64,000 nt of DNA from Lysobacter sp. 5GHs7-4 (GCF_021284765.1 NZ_CP089924.1:2436001-2500000); one strand, 5' to 3'; positions 37,301-49,154 are shown, counted from the stretch's first letter. Notes: generated from the sequence alone by a model not told the origin. A program made the numbers and translations.

Positions 37301-37387
37301 GCGGCGTTCGGGCTGATAGCGGTCCTGGCGCAGGCACCAGGTCGGGGCGTCGGGAGCGGCGGCTGCGGCGGGGAGGGACTGGGTCAC
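34367..37387 (-). CDS. GH65 glycoside phosphorylase fused to beta-phosphoglucomutase
   Basis: A 1006-residue two-enzyme fusion. Residues 1-760 are GH65: YQPERRQRDASLFALANGSL, YEGHCFWDTEAFVLPVMAY, the catalytic acid Glu499 in VTGPDEYTAMVDNNYY, and the phosphate-site CKQADVVMAL. After a short linker, residues 795-1006 form a HAD-type beta-phosphoglucomutase: ALIFDLDGVLTDTAHTHYLA (nucleophile Asp800, Asp802), LGLASASKNAAALLARLGI, AKPAPDIFLDVAQRLG and GIEDAAAGIVAIRAAGM. Phosphorolysis of maltose, trehalose or a relative gives glucose and beta-glucose 1-phosphate; the second domain converts this to glucose 6-phosphate. The start is a GTG with AAGG about 10 bases upstream. Which disaccharide is used cannot be read from sequence alone. 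Confidence 0.93.
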   Translation of the reverse strand: MTQSLPAAAAAPDAPTWCLRQDRYQPERRQRDASLFALANGSLGVRGGFEEGRGDGDGCYLATVYEHNPIHYHERFRGFALSTDTRVPVADGKRIEVWLGDQRLDPETAEVLAFERELDLRSGALRRRMRLRGAQGATVEILAERVVPTNVHPGACDLLAIRYRVTSIDYSGPIALVSAIESGRQAAAQGDDPRIGVSGSQGLLASGAHADASQARYAQRTRHGTGAVLCAQGHRLPDGGTALSFDAAKADETRAMQRYRAQLQPGDSVVLEKFVAYASSAEAPGLDARVDAALAAAVDAGYAAIAALQAGAVAEFWRDAELCIAGDAGSELALRFNLFHLWQSAGRDGVSGTAAKGLTGEGYEGHCFWDTEAFVLPVMAYTAPDVARAMLQARYRMLDAARAHAREMNHAAGALYPWRTIGGGECSAHYPSGSAAYHINAAIAYAIGLYLDASDDVDFLVDGGAQMLFETARIWPQVGHYNPRRGGAFCIHEVTGPDEYTAMVDNNYYTNRMAQQHLLRAVAVWERLHAQRPEQAAALAAALGLDADEVGNWRNAAQAMYLPYDEGLGVYAQDDGFLDKPRWPFPPRSGEHRPLLLDYHPLTLYRYQVCKQADVVMALVLAGADIDVARKRRSYDYYEAVTTHDSTLSACMFGILASEVGYADRALDYFDASLRVDLDDLHGNTDHGVHMAAMAGSWLALTQGFAGLRAIQGELHFAPRLPARWNGYGFGLRWRGRELHVGVDGTHATYRLIEGEPLEIVHAGQRLRLSADREQRLPLAGPHSDASPAFPRPAQALIFDLDGVLTDTAHTHYLAWKRLADEIGVPFDETVNLRLKGVDREASLAIILERADRAYDAAQRRELAARKNGYYRAAIESVGPQDLFPGVRELLDAARARGLKLGLASASKNAAALLARLGIADRFDCVADAARIARAKPAPDIFLDVAQRLGVPPALCIGIEDAAAGIVAIRAAGMAAVGIGDAAALPGAHAHLPAIAAFDLDAFVTR

Positions 37388-37451
37388 GCGGGATCGGCCT
37401 TGGTCGTTGCGACCGCGGGGGCGGCGGTCGAGGCGGACCCTAAGTGGCGAT

Positions 37452-37479
37452 TGTTATCGATGTCAAGTTATCGATAACA
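37452..37479. promoter_or_regulatory. Twin LacI-type operator, TGTTATCGAT ... TTATCGATAACA
   Basis: Two TTATCGAT half-repeats form one perfect palindrome (GTTATCGATAAC at 37467-37478) and one imperfect partner (37452-37465), spaced by about 15 bases. They lie 65-92 bases upstream of the GH65 fusion start. The central CG and AT-rich arms are typical of LacI/GalR sites; the local LacI protein is the natural candidate. Confidence 0.65.
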
Positions 37480-37738
37480 AAGCGCCGTAACGGCAGAGAA
37501 CCGCCTCCGGAACTAGGCTTGACCGGTATCAGGGGCGGGATTAGGGAAGGTTCTCAACAAGCTGATTTAAATCGGGTTTCAACCGGCCGAAGCAGCGGCT
37601 TGAGCTTGGGCGCGAGCGACGGCGGCCGCGGCGGTAGCGCGCTGCAGCGCAGCAAGGGTCCGCGCGATTCGCGCGACGGGCTAAGCGACGGCGTTAGCGC
37701 CTCTTGGGGGCCCGCCGGAGTTCCCTTGCGGGCGCAAA

Positions 37739-37848
37739 ATCCAGTGGGTTCCGGCTTGCGCCGGAATGACGGATGTGGGGGTGACCGGCGAGATCAGACC
37801 CCAGAGCGCGGCCCGTAGGGTGTGGTGAGCCGCAGGCGAACCGCACCT
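37739..37848. repeat. Dispersed repeats, one family-D-like and one family-B unit
   Basis: At 37739-37772 lies TCCAGTGGGTTCCGGCTTGC and its complement GCCGGAATGACGGA; at 37814-37848 lies CGTAGGGTGTGGTGAGCCGC followed by AGGCGAACCGCACC. They sit in the 470-base gap between the twin operator and the LacI gene. I see no gene in the gap. Confidence 0.7.
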
Positions 37849-37949
37849 GCGTCGTACGGCGCTGTCGGCCGTAAGCGAACTGCATCAACGCAGTCGGAAG
37901 GACGAAGCCGGCAGCCAGGACGACGTGGCCCACGCCCTGAAACCCCGCC

Positions 37950-38963
37950 TCAAGTCACCCGCACCACCAGATTGGTCGCCAGAATCTCCGATGCCGCCGG
38001 CTGCCCCTCGATCAACGCCAGGATCTTGCGCGCCAGCAGCACGCCCGCGTCGGTGAAGTTCTGGTGCACCGAGGTCAGCGGCGGCAGATAGGTCGCGCCC
38101 AGCGGAGTGTCGTCGTAGCCGATCACCGACACGTCCTCGGGCACGCGTCGGCCGCGTTCGATCAGCGCCCGGATCGCGCCGATCGCCAGCAGGTCGCTGG
38201 CCGCGAACAGGGCGTCGAACTGCGGATGCTCGTCGAGCAAGGTATGCACCGCGGTAGCGCCGGCGCTCACGGTCAGGGCCGGCACCGAGGGCGTGAGCGG
38301 GGTCAGGCCGTGGCGGGCGAGGGTGCGGCTGTAGCCGTCCAGGCGTTCGGCGAATTCGCCGTGCGCCAGATCGCCCAGGAACACCGGCCTGCGCCGGCCC
38401 AGGGCCAGGAAGCGTTCGGCCGCGAGCGCGCCGCCGCGCTGGTTGTCGCTGCCCACCACCACCTGCGATTCGTGCCGGCTCACCGCGCCCCAGACCACCA
38501 TCGGCCGGCCCCAGCGCTGCACCTGGTGCATCGCGTCCTCGTGCGCGCCCTGGCCCAGCAGGATCACGCCGTCGGCCGCCTGCACGCTGGGCAGCGCGCC
38601 GCCCTGCAGCGAGGTCAGCAGCACCGCATAGCCCGACGAGGTCAGTTCCTGGCTGATGCCGCCCAGCAGGTCCAGCGGATAGGGGCCGGACATCTGCCGC
38701 TCGATGCTGGGCGTCATCTCCACCACCACCGCCACCGTCATGCTGCGGCGCAGGCGCAGGTTGCGCGCGGAGATGTTGAACATGTAGCCCTGGGTCTCGG
38801 CCAGGGCCTTGATCTGCGCGCGCGTCTCCGGGTTCACCAGCGGGCTGTCGCGCAACGCGCGCGAGACGGTGATCGCCGAGACGCCGGCCAGCTTGGCCAG
38901 ATCGGCCATGGTCGGGCTGTCGCCGGGCGCTTTGTTGCGGCGTTGGGCGCGGGGTCGGCTCAT
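37950..38963 (-). CDS. LacI-family transcriptional regulator
   Basis: A 337-residue regulator. The DNA-binding head is MADLAKLAGVSAITVSRALR (about residues 19-38) followed by the hinge segment AETQGYMFNISARNLR. The ligand domain has the periplasmic-binding fold with FAASDLLAIGAIRALIERG and VSVIGYDDTPLGATYLPPLT. It lies 560 bases upstream of the GH65-receptor-MFS run, on the same strand, and is probably its repressor with a sugar or sugar phosphate as inducer. Unlike typical LacI proteins it carries an 18-residue N-terminal extension (MSRPRAQRRNKAPG...) before the helix-turn-helix. Confidence 0.92.
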   Translation of the reverse strand: MSRPRAQRRNKAPGDSPTMADLAKLAGVSAITVSRALRDSPLVNPETRAQIKALAETQGYMFNISARNLRLRRSMTVAVVVEMTPSIERQMSGPYPLDLLGGISQELTSSGYAVLLTSLQGGALPSVQAADGVILLGQGAHEDAMHQVQRWGRPMVVWGAVSRHESQVVVGSDNQRGGALAAERFLALGRRRPVFLGDLAHGEFAERLDGYSRTLARHGLTPLTPSVPALTVSAGATAVHTLLDEHPQFDALFAASDLLAIGAIRALIERGRRVPEDVSVIGYDDTPLGATYLPPLTSVHQNFTDAGVLLARKILALIEGQPAASEILATNLVVRVT

Positions 38964-39164
38964 CGGCCAGGGCTACCTTGCGTTGCGGATGGGCGCGGAC
39001 CGCGTCCGGGTCCGTGCGTCATCAATAGCATGACCGCCGTTGCGGTTCGCCGTCACCCGGCGCGGCGGGCGCTTGTGCCGATCCGGCCCGCCGCGGGCCC
39101 CGGCGGGGGCGGCTGCGGCCCGTTATACTCACGAGGCTGTGCGGCGTTTTCGCCGCGCATCGTC

Positions 39165-39170
39165 TATAAT
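39165..39170 (+). promoter_or_regulatory. Candidate -10 box TATAAT of smc
   Basis: A consensus TATAAT lies 85 bases upstream of the smc ATG. A hairpin GCGGCGTTTTCGCCGC (39141-39156) sits just before it, where the -35 would be; no good -35 is seen. The 290 bases between the LacI start and smc hold no gene. Confidence 0.5.
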
Positions 39171-39254
39171 AATCAGCAATTTAGACGAAGTACTTCACCC
39201 TCCTTGGTATCTACGGCAGCGCCCTCGCCGGCGCGCCAGAGGCAACCCCGCCGC

Positions 39255-42200
39255 ATGCGTCTGTCCACGATCAAGCTCTCCGGTTTCAAGTCCTTCGTCG
39301 ATCCGACCACGATGCACCTGCCGACCAACATGACCGGCGTGGTCGGTCCGAACGGTTGCGGCAAGTCCAACATCATCGACGCCGTGCGCTGGGTGATGGG
39401 CGAGAGCTCGGCCAGCCGCCTGCGCGGCGACTCGCTGACCGACGTGATCTTCGCCGGCTCCTCGGCGCGCAAGCCGGTGTCGCAGGCGATGGTCGAGCTG
39501 ATCTTCGACAACTCCGACCACACCATCACCGGCGAATTCGCGGCCTTCAACGAAATTTCGGTCAAGCGCACCGTCAGCCGCGACGGCACCAGCCAGTACT
39601 ACCTCAACGGCGGCAAGTGCCGCCGCCGCGACATCACCGACCTGTTCCTCGGCACCGGCCTGGGCCCGCGCAGCTACTCGATCATCGAGCAGGGCATGAT
39701 CAGCCAGATCATCGAGGCCAAGCCCGAGGAACTGCGCGTCTACCTCGAAGAGGCCGCCGGCATCTCCAAGTACAAGGAGCGCCGCAAGGAAACCGAGACC
39801 CGCATCCGCCACACCCGCGAAAATCTCGACCGCCTCAACGACCTGCGCGAGGAAGTCGGCAAGCAGCTCGAACACCTGCGCCGTCAGGCCCGCCAGGCCG
39901 AGCAGTACCAGGCCATCCAGGCCGAGCGCCGGGTCAAGGACGCCGAGTGGAAAGCCCTGGAGCACCGCTCGCTGGACCAGAAGCTGCAGTCGCAGCGCGA
40001 GAAACTGTCGCAGCAGGAAACCCGCCTGCAACAGCTGATCGCCGAACAGCGCGAGGCCGAGCGCGAGCTGGAAACCGGCCGCGTGCGCCGCGAGGAAGGC
40101 GCCGAGGCGCTCAACAAGGCCCAGGCCGCCAGCTACGAAGTCGGCGGCGCTCTGGCGCGCATCGAACAGCAGATCCAGCACCAGCGCGAAATGACCACGC
40201 GCCTGCAGCGCGCGCGCGACGAAGCCGCCGCGCAGCTGGCCGAACTGGGAAGCCACATCGGCAGCGACCAGGAACGCCTGGACGCGCTGCGCGCCGCGGT
40301 CGAGGACGCCGAACCGCGTCTGGAGGCCCTGCGCGACAACGACGAGGCACGCCAGGACGCCCTGCGCGAGGCCGAGAACACCCTCAACGACTGGCAGCAG
40401 CGCTGGGACGCGCACAGCCGCGCCCAGTCCGAGGCCGCGCGCGCGGCCGACGTCGAACGCACCCGCATCGAAGGCCTGGACCGCCAGAGCCTGGACGCCG
40501 ACCGCCGCCGCGAGCTGCTGTCCAACGAACGTACCGGCCTGGACCTGGGCGCGCTGGCCGAGGCCTTCGAGCAGATCCAGAACCAGCACGATGTGCAGAA
40601 GGAATCGCTGGAGGGCCTGACCCACGAACTGGAAACCCGCAAGGGCAGCGTCACCGAACTGCAGGAGAACCAGCGCGGCACCCAGTCCGAACTGGCCGAG
40701 GTGCGCAAGCAGGCGCAGGCCGCGCGCGGCCGCCTGTCGTCGTTGGAAACCCTGCAGCACGCCGCGCTGGGCCAGGAGCAGGGCGCCGCCGTGAACTGGC
40801 TGCGTGCACGCGGCCTGGACAACGCCGCCCGCGTCGGCGAGCGTTTGGACGTGGATGCCGGCTGGGAGAACGCGGTCGAAAGCGCGCTCGGCCAGCTCAT
40901 CGAAGGCGTGCTGGTGGAAGCGCCCGAATCCCTGGTCGATGCGATCGGCGAACTGGGGGAGGGCCGCCTCAGTCTGGTCTCGCCGGAAGCCGACGACACG
41001 GTCTACCCGCCGACCTCGCTGGCCGCCAAGGTGCGCGGCCCACGCGCGATCCGGCGCCTGCTCGCGCATCTGCATACCGCCGAGGACCTGGCCGCCGCGC
41101 GCGCGCTGCAGCCCTCGCTGGATGCCGCCGACTCGGTCATCACCCGCAACGGCGAGCGCCTCGGCGCCGGCTGGGTGCGGGTGTTGCGCTCCGGCGCCGC
41201 CCAGCAGGGCGCGCTGCTGCGCGAACGCGAAATCCAGACCCTGCGCGGCGAGATCGACACCCTGCTCAACCGCGAGCGCGAACTCGAATCGCTGCTGGTG
41301 CAACTGCGCGACCGCACCCTGGCCGCCGAGCAGCAGCGCGAAGACGCGCAGCGCGGCCTGTACATGGCCCATCGCGGCGTGTCCGAACTGGCCGGCCAGC
41401 TGCAGAGCCAGCAGGGCCGCCTGGACAACGCGCGCGGCCGCATCGAGAAGATCGAAGCCGAGCTGGAACAACTGATCGTCACCCTAGACGCCAGCCGCGA
41501 GCAGGCCCGCGACGCGCGTGCGCGCCAGGAAGCCGCGGTCGAGCGCATGGGCGAGCTGGAAGACAGCCGCCAGCAGCTGGAATCCGAACGCCGCAGCCTG
41601 GGCGAGGCGCGCGACGCCGCGCGCAACGCCGCGCGCGAATCGCGCGACATGGCGCACGCGCTGGCCCTGACTTTGGAGGCGCAGCGCACCCAGATCGTCG
41701 GCCTGTCGCAGGCCCTGGACCGCATGGGCGGCCAGCGCGGCCAGCTCGACAACCGCCTGGGCGAACTCGCCGCGCAACTGGCCGAGGGCGACCAGCCCGT
41801 GCAGTCGCTGGAAACCCAGCGCCAGGTCGCGCTGGAACAGCGCGTGCTGGCCGAGCAGACCCTGACCAGCGCGCGCAGCCACCTCGACGGCATCGACAAC
41901 GACCTGCGCCGCTTCGAGCAGACCCGCCATCAGCGCGACGAACAGGCCTTGCAGCAGCGCGAGGCCATCGGCCAGCGCCGTCTGGAGCAGCAGGCCCTGG
42001 TGCTCAAGGCCGAGACCCTGTCGGCGGCCATCGCCGAGGCCGGCTTCGTGTTGGAAGACGTGGTCAACACCCTGACCGACGACATGCAGCCGCAGGTGTG
42101 GGAACGCACGGTCGCCGAACTGGACGGCAAGCTGCGCCGCCTGGAACCGGTCAACCTGGCCGCGATCGCCGAACACGCCGAGGCGGCCACGCGCAAGGAC

Positions 42201-42758
42201 TACCTGGACGCGCAGTTCACCGACCTCACCACCGCGCTGGAAACCCTGGAAGACGCGATCCGCAAGATCGACCGCGAGACCCGCGGCCGCTTCAAGGACA
42301 CCTTCGACCGCGTCAACTCCGGCGTGCAGGAACTGTATCCGCGCTTGTTCGGCGGCGGTCACGCCTACCTGGAACTCACCGGCGAAGACCTGCTGGACAC
42401 CGGCGTGGCGATCATGGCGCGTCCGCCCGGCAAGCGCGTGTCCAACATCTCGCTGCTGTCCGGCGGCGAGAAGGCGATGACCGCGGTGGCGCTGGTGTTC
42501 GCGATCTTCCGCCTCAACCCGGCGCCGTTCTGCCTGCTCGACGAGGTCGACGCGCCGCTGGACGAAGCCAACGTCGGCCGTTTCACGGCGATGGTCAGCG
42601 AGATGAGCGAACAGGTACAGTTCCTGTTCGTGAGCCACAACAAGGCGACGATGGAAGCCGCGCAACAGCTGTCCGGCGTCACCATGCGCGAGCCGGGCGT
42701 GAGCCGTCTGGTATCGGTGGATCTGGCCGAGGCGACGCGTTTGGCGGGCGCGGCTTGA
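39255..42758 (+). CDS. smc: Chromosome segregation protein SMC
   Basis: A 1167-residue SMC ATPase. Walker A is GVVGPNGCGKSNIIDAVRW near residue 30. Long coiled coils flank a hinge at about residues 500-640. The C-terminal head has the ABC signature ISLLSGGEKAMTAVALVFAI and Walker B FCLLDEVDAPLDEANVGRF near residue 1100. It forms the condensin-type ring with ScpA and ScpB that organises and segregates the chromosome; those partners are not in the window. The frame is open far upstream, but the ATG before RLSTIKLSGFKSFVDP is the canonical N-terminus. zipA and ligA follow, a conserved order in this family. Confidence 0.97.
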   Translation: MRLSTIKLSGFKSFVDPTTMHLPTNMTGVVGPNGCGKSNIIDAVRWVMGESSASRLRGDSLTDVIFAGSSARKPVSQAMVELIFDNSDHTITGEFAAFNEISVKRTVSRDGTSQYYLNGGKCRRRDITDLFLGTGLGPRSYSIIEQGMISQIIEAKPEELRVYLEEAAGISKYKERRKETETRIRHTRENLDRLNDLREEVGKQLEHLRRQARQAEQYQAIQAERRVKDAEWKALEHRSLDQKLQSQREKLSQQETRLQQLIAEQREAERELETGRVRREEGAEALNKAQAASYEVGGALARIEQQIQHQREMTTRLQRARDEAAAQLAELGSHIGSDQERLDALRAAVEDAEPRLEALRDNDEARQDALREAENTLNDWQQRWDAHSRAQSEAARAADVERTRIEGLDRQSLDADRRRELLSNERTGLDLGALAEAFEQIQNQHDVQKESLEGLTHELETRKGSVTELQENQRGTQSELAEVRKQAQAARGRLSSLETLQHAALGQEQGAAVNWLRARGLDNAARVGERLDVDAGWENAVESALGQLIEGVLVEAPESLVDAIGELGEGRLSLVSPEADDTVYPPTSLAAKVRGPRAIRRLLAHLHTAEDLAAARALQPSLDAADSVITRNGERLGAGWVRVLRSGAAQQGALLREREIQTLRGEIDTLLNRERELESLLVQLRDRTLAAEQQREDAQRGLYMAHRGVSELAGQLQSQQGRLDNARGRIEKIEAELEQLIVTLDASREQARDARARQEAAVERMGELEDSRQQLESERRSLGEARDAARNAARESRDMAHALALTLEAQRTQIVGLSQALDRMGGQRGQLDNRLGELAAQLAEGDQPVQSLETQRQVALEQRVLAEQTLTSARSHLDGIDNDLRRFEQTRHQRDEQALQQREAIGQRRLEQQALVLKAETLSAAIAEAGFVLEDVVNTLTDDMQPQVWERTVAELDGKLRRLEPVNLAAIAEHAEAATRKDYLDAQFTDLTTALETLEDAIRKIDRETRGRFKDTFDRVNSGVQELYPRLFGGGHAYLELTGEDLLDTGVAIMARPPGKRVSNISLLSGGEKAMTAVALVFAIFRLNPAPFCLLDEVDAPLDEANVGRFTAMVSEMSEQVQFLFVSHNKATMEAAQQLSGVTMREPGVSRLVSVDLAEATRLAGAA

Positions 42759-42936
42759 GCCGCCGCGGTCGGCGGCGCGCGTCGCGAATCGCATCGCGAT
42801 TCGCCTCCGCCCACGACTTCGTTTAGATTCGAATCATTAAGGAGTCGGCTTGCAGGGATAGGATTCGAACGGCCGCATCGCGCTCACGATTCCGAATGTC
42901 CCGCATGCCCGACTCCAGCAACGTAAGGAGCAATCG

Positions 42937-43692
42937 ATGTCCGAAGTGACCCTGCTGCGGATCGGCATCCTGATCGCCGGCTTGATCCTGATCGGCGCGA
43001 TCGTGTTCTTCGGCCGGCCGCGTAAGCCGGGGCAGGGCAAGCGTCTGCCGCGCGAGAACGGCGCCGAGCCGCGCAAGGCCGACAGCGACCGTCGCGAACC
43101 CACCTTGGGCGAACTGATCGAGGGCGATGCCGACGCCGCCGCCGCGGGCGAGAGCACGCGTCAGGCCGAACTGGAATTGTTCGACCGCACCCTGGAAAGC
43201 GGCGCGGCCAACAGCGAGCTGGGCAAGCGCGCCACCGAGGAATTCGACAAGATCGTCACCCTGTACCTGGCCGCGCGCGCCGGCGCCAAGCTGCACGGAC
43301 CCGACATCGTGGTCGCGGCCGAGAAGGCCGGCCTGGTCTACGGCCACATGGGCGTGTTCCACCGCCTGGTCGAGGGCCACCCCGAGCGCGGCCCGGTGTT
43401 CAGCGTGGCCAACATCATGAAGCCCGGCAGTTTCGACATGGCCCAGATCCAGGCCCTGGAAACCCCGGCGATCGCCTTCTTCCTGACCCTGCCGGCGCCG
43501 GTGCCCGCGCTGGACGCCTGGGAAACCATGCTGCCGACCGCGCAGCGCATGGCCGAACTGCTGGACGGCGTGGTCCTGGACGAGCAGCGCAACGCGCTGG
43601 GCCGCCAGCGCATCGCGCATTTGCGCGACGAGCTGCGCGCCTACGACCGCCAGCGCGAGGCGCCGCCGCTGACGCGGCCTACGCGCTGGTAA
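42937..43692 (+). CDS. zipA: Cell division protein ZipA
   Basis: A 251-residue protein beginning MSEVTLLRIGILIAGLILIG, a single N-terminal membrane anchor, then a charged Arg/Glu/Pro linker (about 30-95), then the C-terminal FtsZ-binding domain (about 110-240). That domain has VVAAEKAGLVYGHMGVFHRL, GPVFSVANIMKPGSFDM and AFFLTLPAP. It tethers FtsZ to the inner membrane at the septum. AAGGAG lies about eight bases before the ATG. The place between smc and ligA supports the call. Confidence 0.95.
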   Translation: MSEVTLLRIGILIAGLILIGAIVFFGRPRKPGQGKRLPRENGAEPRKADSDRREPTLGELIEGDADAAAAGESTRQAELELFDRTLESGAANSELGKRATEEFDKIVTLYLAARAGAKLHGPDIVVAAEKAGLVYGHMGVFHRLVEGHPERGPVFSVANIMKPGSFDMAQIQALETPAIAFFLTLPAPVPALDAWETMLPTAQRMAELLDGVVLDEQRNALGRQRIAHLRDELRAYDRQREAPPLTRPTRW

Positions 43693-43701
43693 AAGCGCAA
43701 A

Positions 43702-47273
<3,572 letters not shown>

Positions 47274-47321
47274 CAAGCCTGAACGCCGAGCGTGTCAGCG
47301 CGCAGTTGCAGGATCTTTTGA

Positions 47322-47349
47322 TTGACCATTCAGGGGCGCGGGGTAGAGT
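47322..47349 (+). promoter_or_regulatory. Sigma70-like promoter of the first DUF3011 gene
   Basis: TTGACC (47322-47327) and TAGAGT (47344-47349) are spaced by 16 bases, and the ATG follows 28 bases later. It is one of the better promoter matches in the window. Confidence 0.6.
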
Positions 47350-47377
47350 GATCGCGTATCGCACAGGGGAGCTCGCA

Positions 47378-48115
47378 ATGCGTACACGTACCGCCGCGGC
47401 ATTGTCGCTAGCGTTGGCCATGTCGGCCTGCGCGGGCGCCGCCGTGGCTCAGGCCGGCGGCGAACGGCTTTACGGCGACCGCGTGTTGCGTTGCGAATCC
47501 CAGGGCGAAACGCCGCGCCAGTGTCCGGCCGACACCAGCGGCGGCGTGCGCCTGGCGCGCCAGCTGTCCGACAGCGACTGCGACGAAGGCAAGAGCTGGG
47601 GCGTCAATCGCAGCGGTGTCTGGGTCGCGCGCGGCTGCAGCGCCGACTTTCTGCTCGGCCAGGGCGGCAGCGGCCGCGACAGCCGCAGCGGCGATCGTGT
47701 GCTGCGTTGCGAATCCAAGGGCGGGCGCTGGAACCATTGCCGCGCCGAAAGCGGCAACGGCGTGCAACTGGTCCGGCAATTGTCCAAGCGTCCGTGCATC
47801 CGCGACCAGAACTGGGGCGTGGACGCGCAGGGCCTATGGGTGTCCGGCGGTTGCCGCGGCGAGTTCCAACTGCTGTCCGCCGGCGCCACCGAACCGGTGG
47901 TGGTCGCGCCGCGCGGCAAACTGGTGATGTGCGAATCGATCAAGAGCCAGGCCCAGCGCTGCGCGGTCGAGACCGGGTCCGGCGTGCGCCTGCACAAGCA
48001 GCTCTCGCGCACGCAGTGCGTCGAGGGGCGCAACTGGGGCTACGACGGCAACGGTATCTGGGTCGAGGAGGGCTGCCGCGCCGAATTCGAGGTCGACGCG
48101 CCGCGCGGCGGCTGA
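47378..48115 (+). CDS. Secreted DUF3011 protein with three repeats
   Basis: A 245-residue exported protein. The signal peptide MRTRTAAALSLALAMSACAG ends near AVAQA, with a marginal lipobox at MSAC. Three DUF3011 repeats follow (about 36-92, 108-164, 182-238). Each has four cysteines with spacing of exactly 10, 19 and 19 residues (C39-C49-C68-C87, C111-C121-C140-C159, C185-C195-C214-C233). Each repeat reads roughly RCES...C...GGVRLVRQLS..C..G..WG...GIWV..GC.AEF. The spacing implies two disulfides per repeat. The biological role of the family is unknown to me. A close paralogue is next. Confidence 0.9.
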   Translation: MRTRTAAALSLALAMSACAGAAVAQAGGERLYGDRVLRCESQGETPRQCPADTSGGVRLARQLSDSDCDEGKSWGVNRSGVWVARGCSADFLLGQGGSGRDSRSGDRVLRCESKGGRWNHCRAESGNGVQLVRQLSKRPCIRDQNWGVDAQGLWVSGGCRGEFQLLSAGATEPVVVAPRGKLVMCESIKSQAQRCAVETGSGVRLHKQLSRTQCVEGRNWGYDGNGIWVEEGCRAEFEVDAPRGG

Positions 48116-48319
48116 GCGGCCTGGGGCACCGGCGGCCCGTGAATGCCGCGTGCAGGCGCGGCACGCTGGCCACGAGGTAACGTTGTCCGGCGCCGGTCCG
48201 GGATGTCGTTAAGCCGCAGATAAACGGATCCCGACCGTTGCGGCACAGTCGCCAAATCTTGAGCTCTCGTTAAGCGGACGCGGATAGAGTTGCAGCCAAC
48301 TGACAAAGGAGTGACGGAC

Positions 48320-49090
48320 ATGTTCGTACGCATCGTTTCCTGTTTCGCCCTGGCGCTGGGTTTCAGCGCGACCGCGCAGGCGGCGCCGCAATACGACTCC
48401 GGCTATTACGGCGGCCAGCAGACCATCCGCTGCGAGTCCGACGACGGCCGCAACCGTCAGTGCAGCGCCGACACCCGCGGCGGCGTGCGCCTGGTGCGCC
48501 AGTTCTCCAAATCGCAATGCATCCAGGGCAGCACCTGGGGCTACAACCGCAACACCATCTGGGTCAGCAACGGGTGCCGTGCCGAGTTCGAACTCGGCCG
48601 TGGCGGTGGCGGCTGGAACGACGGCGGCGGCTGGAACGGCGGCAACAATGGCGGCGGCTACGGCGACACCGTGCGCTGCGAATCCGACGACGGCCGCACC
48701 CGTACCTGCAGCATCGGCGGCAATCGCGCGCGCCTGGTCCGCCAACTGTCGAAGTCGCCGTGCATCGAAGGCCAGAGCTGGGGTTCGCAGCGCGGCAGCG
48801 TCTGGGTCAGCAACGGCTGCCGCGGCGAGTTCAGCAGCGGTCGCGGCAACGGCGGCTGGAACGGCGGTGGTTGGAACGGCGGCGGCAACAACCAGTGGCG
48901 CAGCATGACCTGCGAATCCAACGACGGCCGCGACGGCCGCATGCGCCGCTGCAACACCACCATCCGCGACGGCGCGCGCCTGATCCGTCAGACCTCCAAG
49001 AGCGCCTGCATCGAAGGCCGTACCTGGGGCTGGGACAACAATGGCATCTGGGTGCAGATGGGCTGCCGCGGCGAGTTCAGCGTGCGCTGA
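48320..49090 (+). CDS. Secreted DUF3011 protein with Gly/Trp/Asn linkers
   Basis: A 256-residue exported protein. The signal peptide MFVRIVSCFALALGFSATAQ ends near AAPQ. Three DUF3011 repeats start near residues 36, 117 and 195, each with four cysteines (C38-C48-C67-C86; C120-C130-C148-C167; C198-C211-C230-C249). Unlike its upstream paralogue, the repeats are joined by GGGGWNDGGG- and GGGWNGGGNN-type linkers of 20-30 residues, flexible or adhesive in look. A conserved surface reads IWVSNGCRAEF. AAAGGAG lies 8 bases before the ATG. Secreted, possibly cell-surface; function unknown. Confidence 0.9.
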   Translation: MFVRIVSCFALALGFSATAQAAPQYDSGYYGGQQTIRCESDDGRNRQCSADTRGGVRLVRQFSKSQCIQGSTWGYNRNTIWVSNGCRAEFELGRGGGGWNDGGGWNGGNNGGGYGDTVRCESDDGRTRTCSIGGNRARLVRQLSKSPCIEGQSWGSQRGSVWVSNGCRGEFSSGRGNGGWNGGGWNGGGNNQWRSMTCESNDGRDGRMRRCNTTIRDGARLIRQTSKSACIEGRTWGWDNNGIWVQMGCRGEFSVR

Positions 49091-49114
49091 TCCCGCGCAA
49101 TATCCGCATCGCGC

Positions 49115-49149
49115 AACGGCCCCGCAGCAATGTGGGGCCGTTGTTTTTT
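49115..49149 (+). terminator. Intrinsic terminator of the DUF3011 gene
   Basis: A 9-bp stem (AACGGCCCC at 49115-49123 with GGGGCCGTT at 49134-49142) is followed by GTTTTTT. It starts 25 bases after the stop. Confidence 0.88.
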
Positions 49150-49154
49150 GTCTT

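Noticed and set aside
34305..37337. N-terminal extension of the TonB receptor frame by about 1000 codons
   Set aside because: The extra part is out-of-phase translation of the phosphorylase gene. A signal peptide and GGGGAG mark the real start at 34304.
34337..37477. Plus-strand frame of about 1040 codons opposite the GH65 fusion
   Set aside because: Low-complexity His/Gln/Arg/Val composition and no recognisable motif; the minus-strand phosphorylase has all active-site residues.
38064..39254. N-terminal extension of SMC by about 400 codons
   Set aside because: It is antisense to the LacI gene. The canonical SMC N-terminus and TATAAT upstream place the start at 39255.
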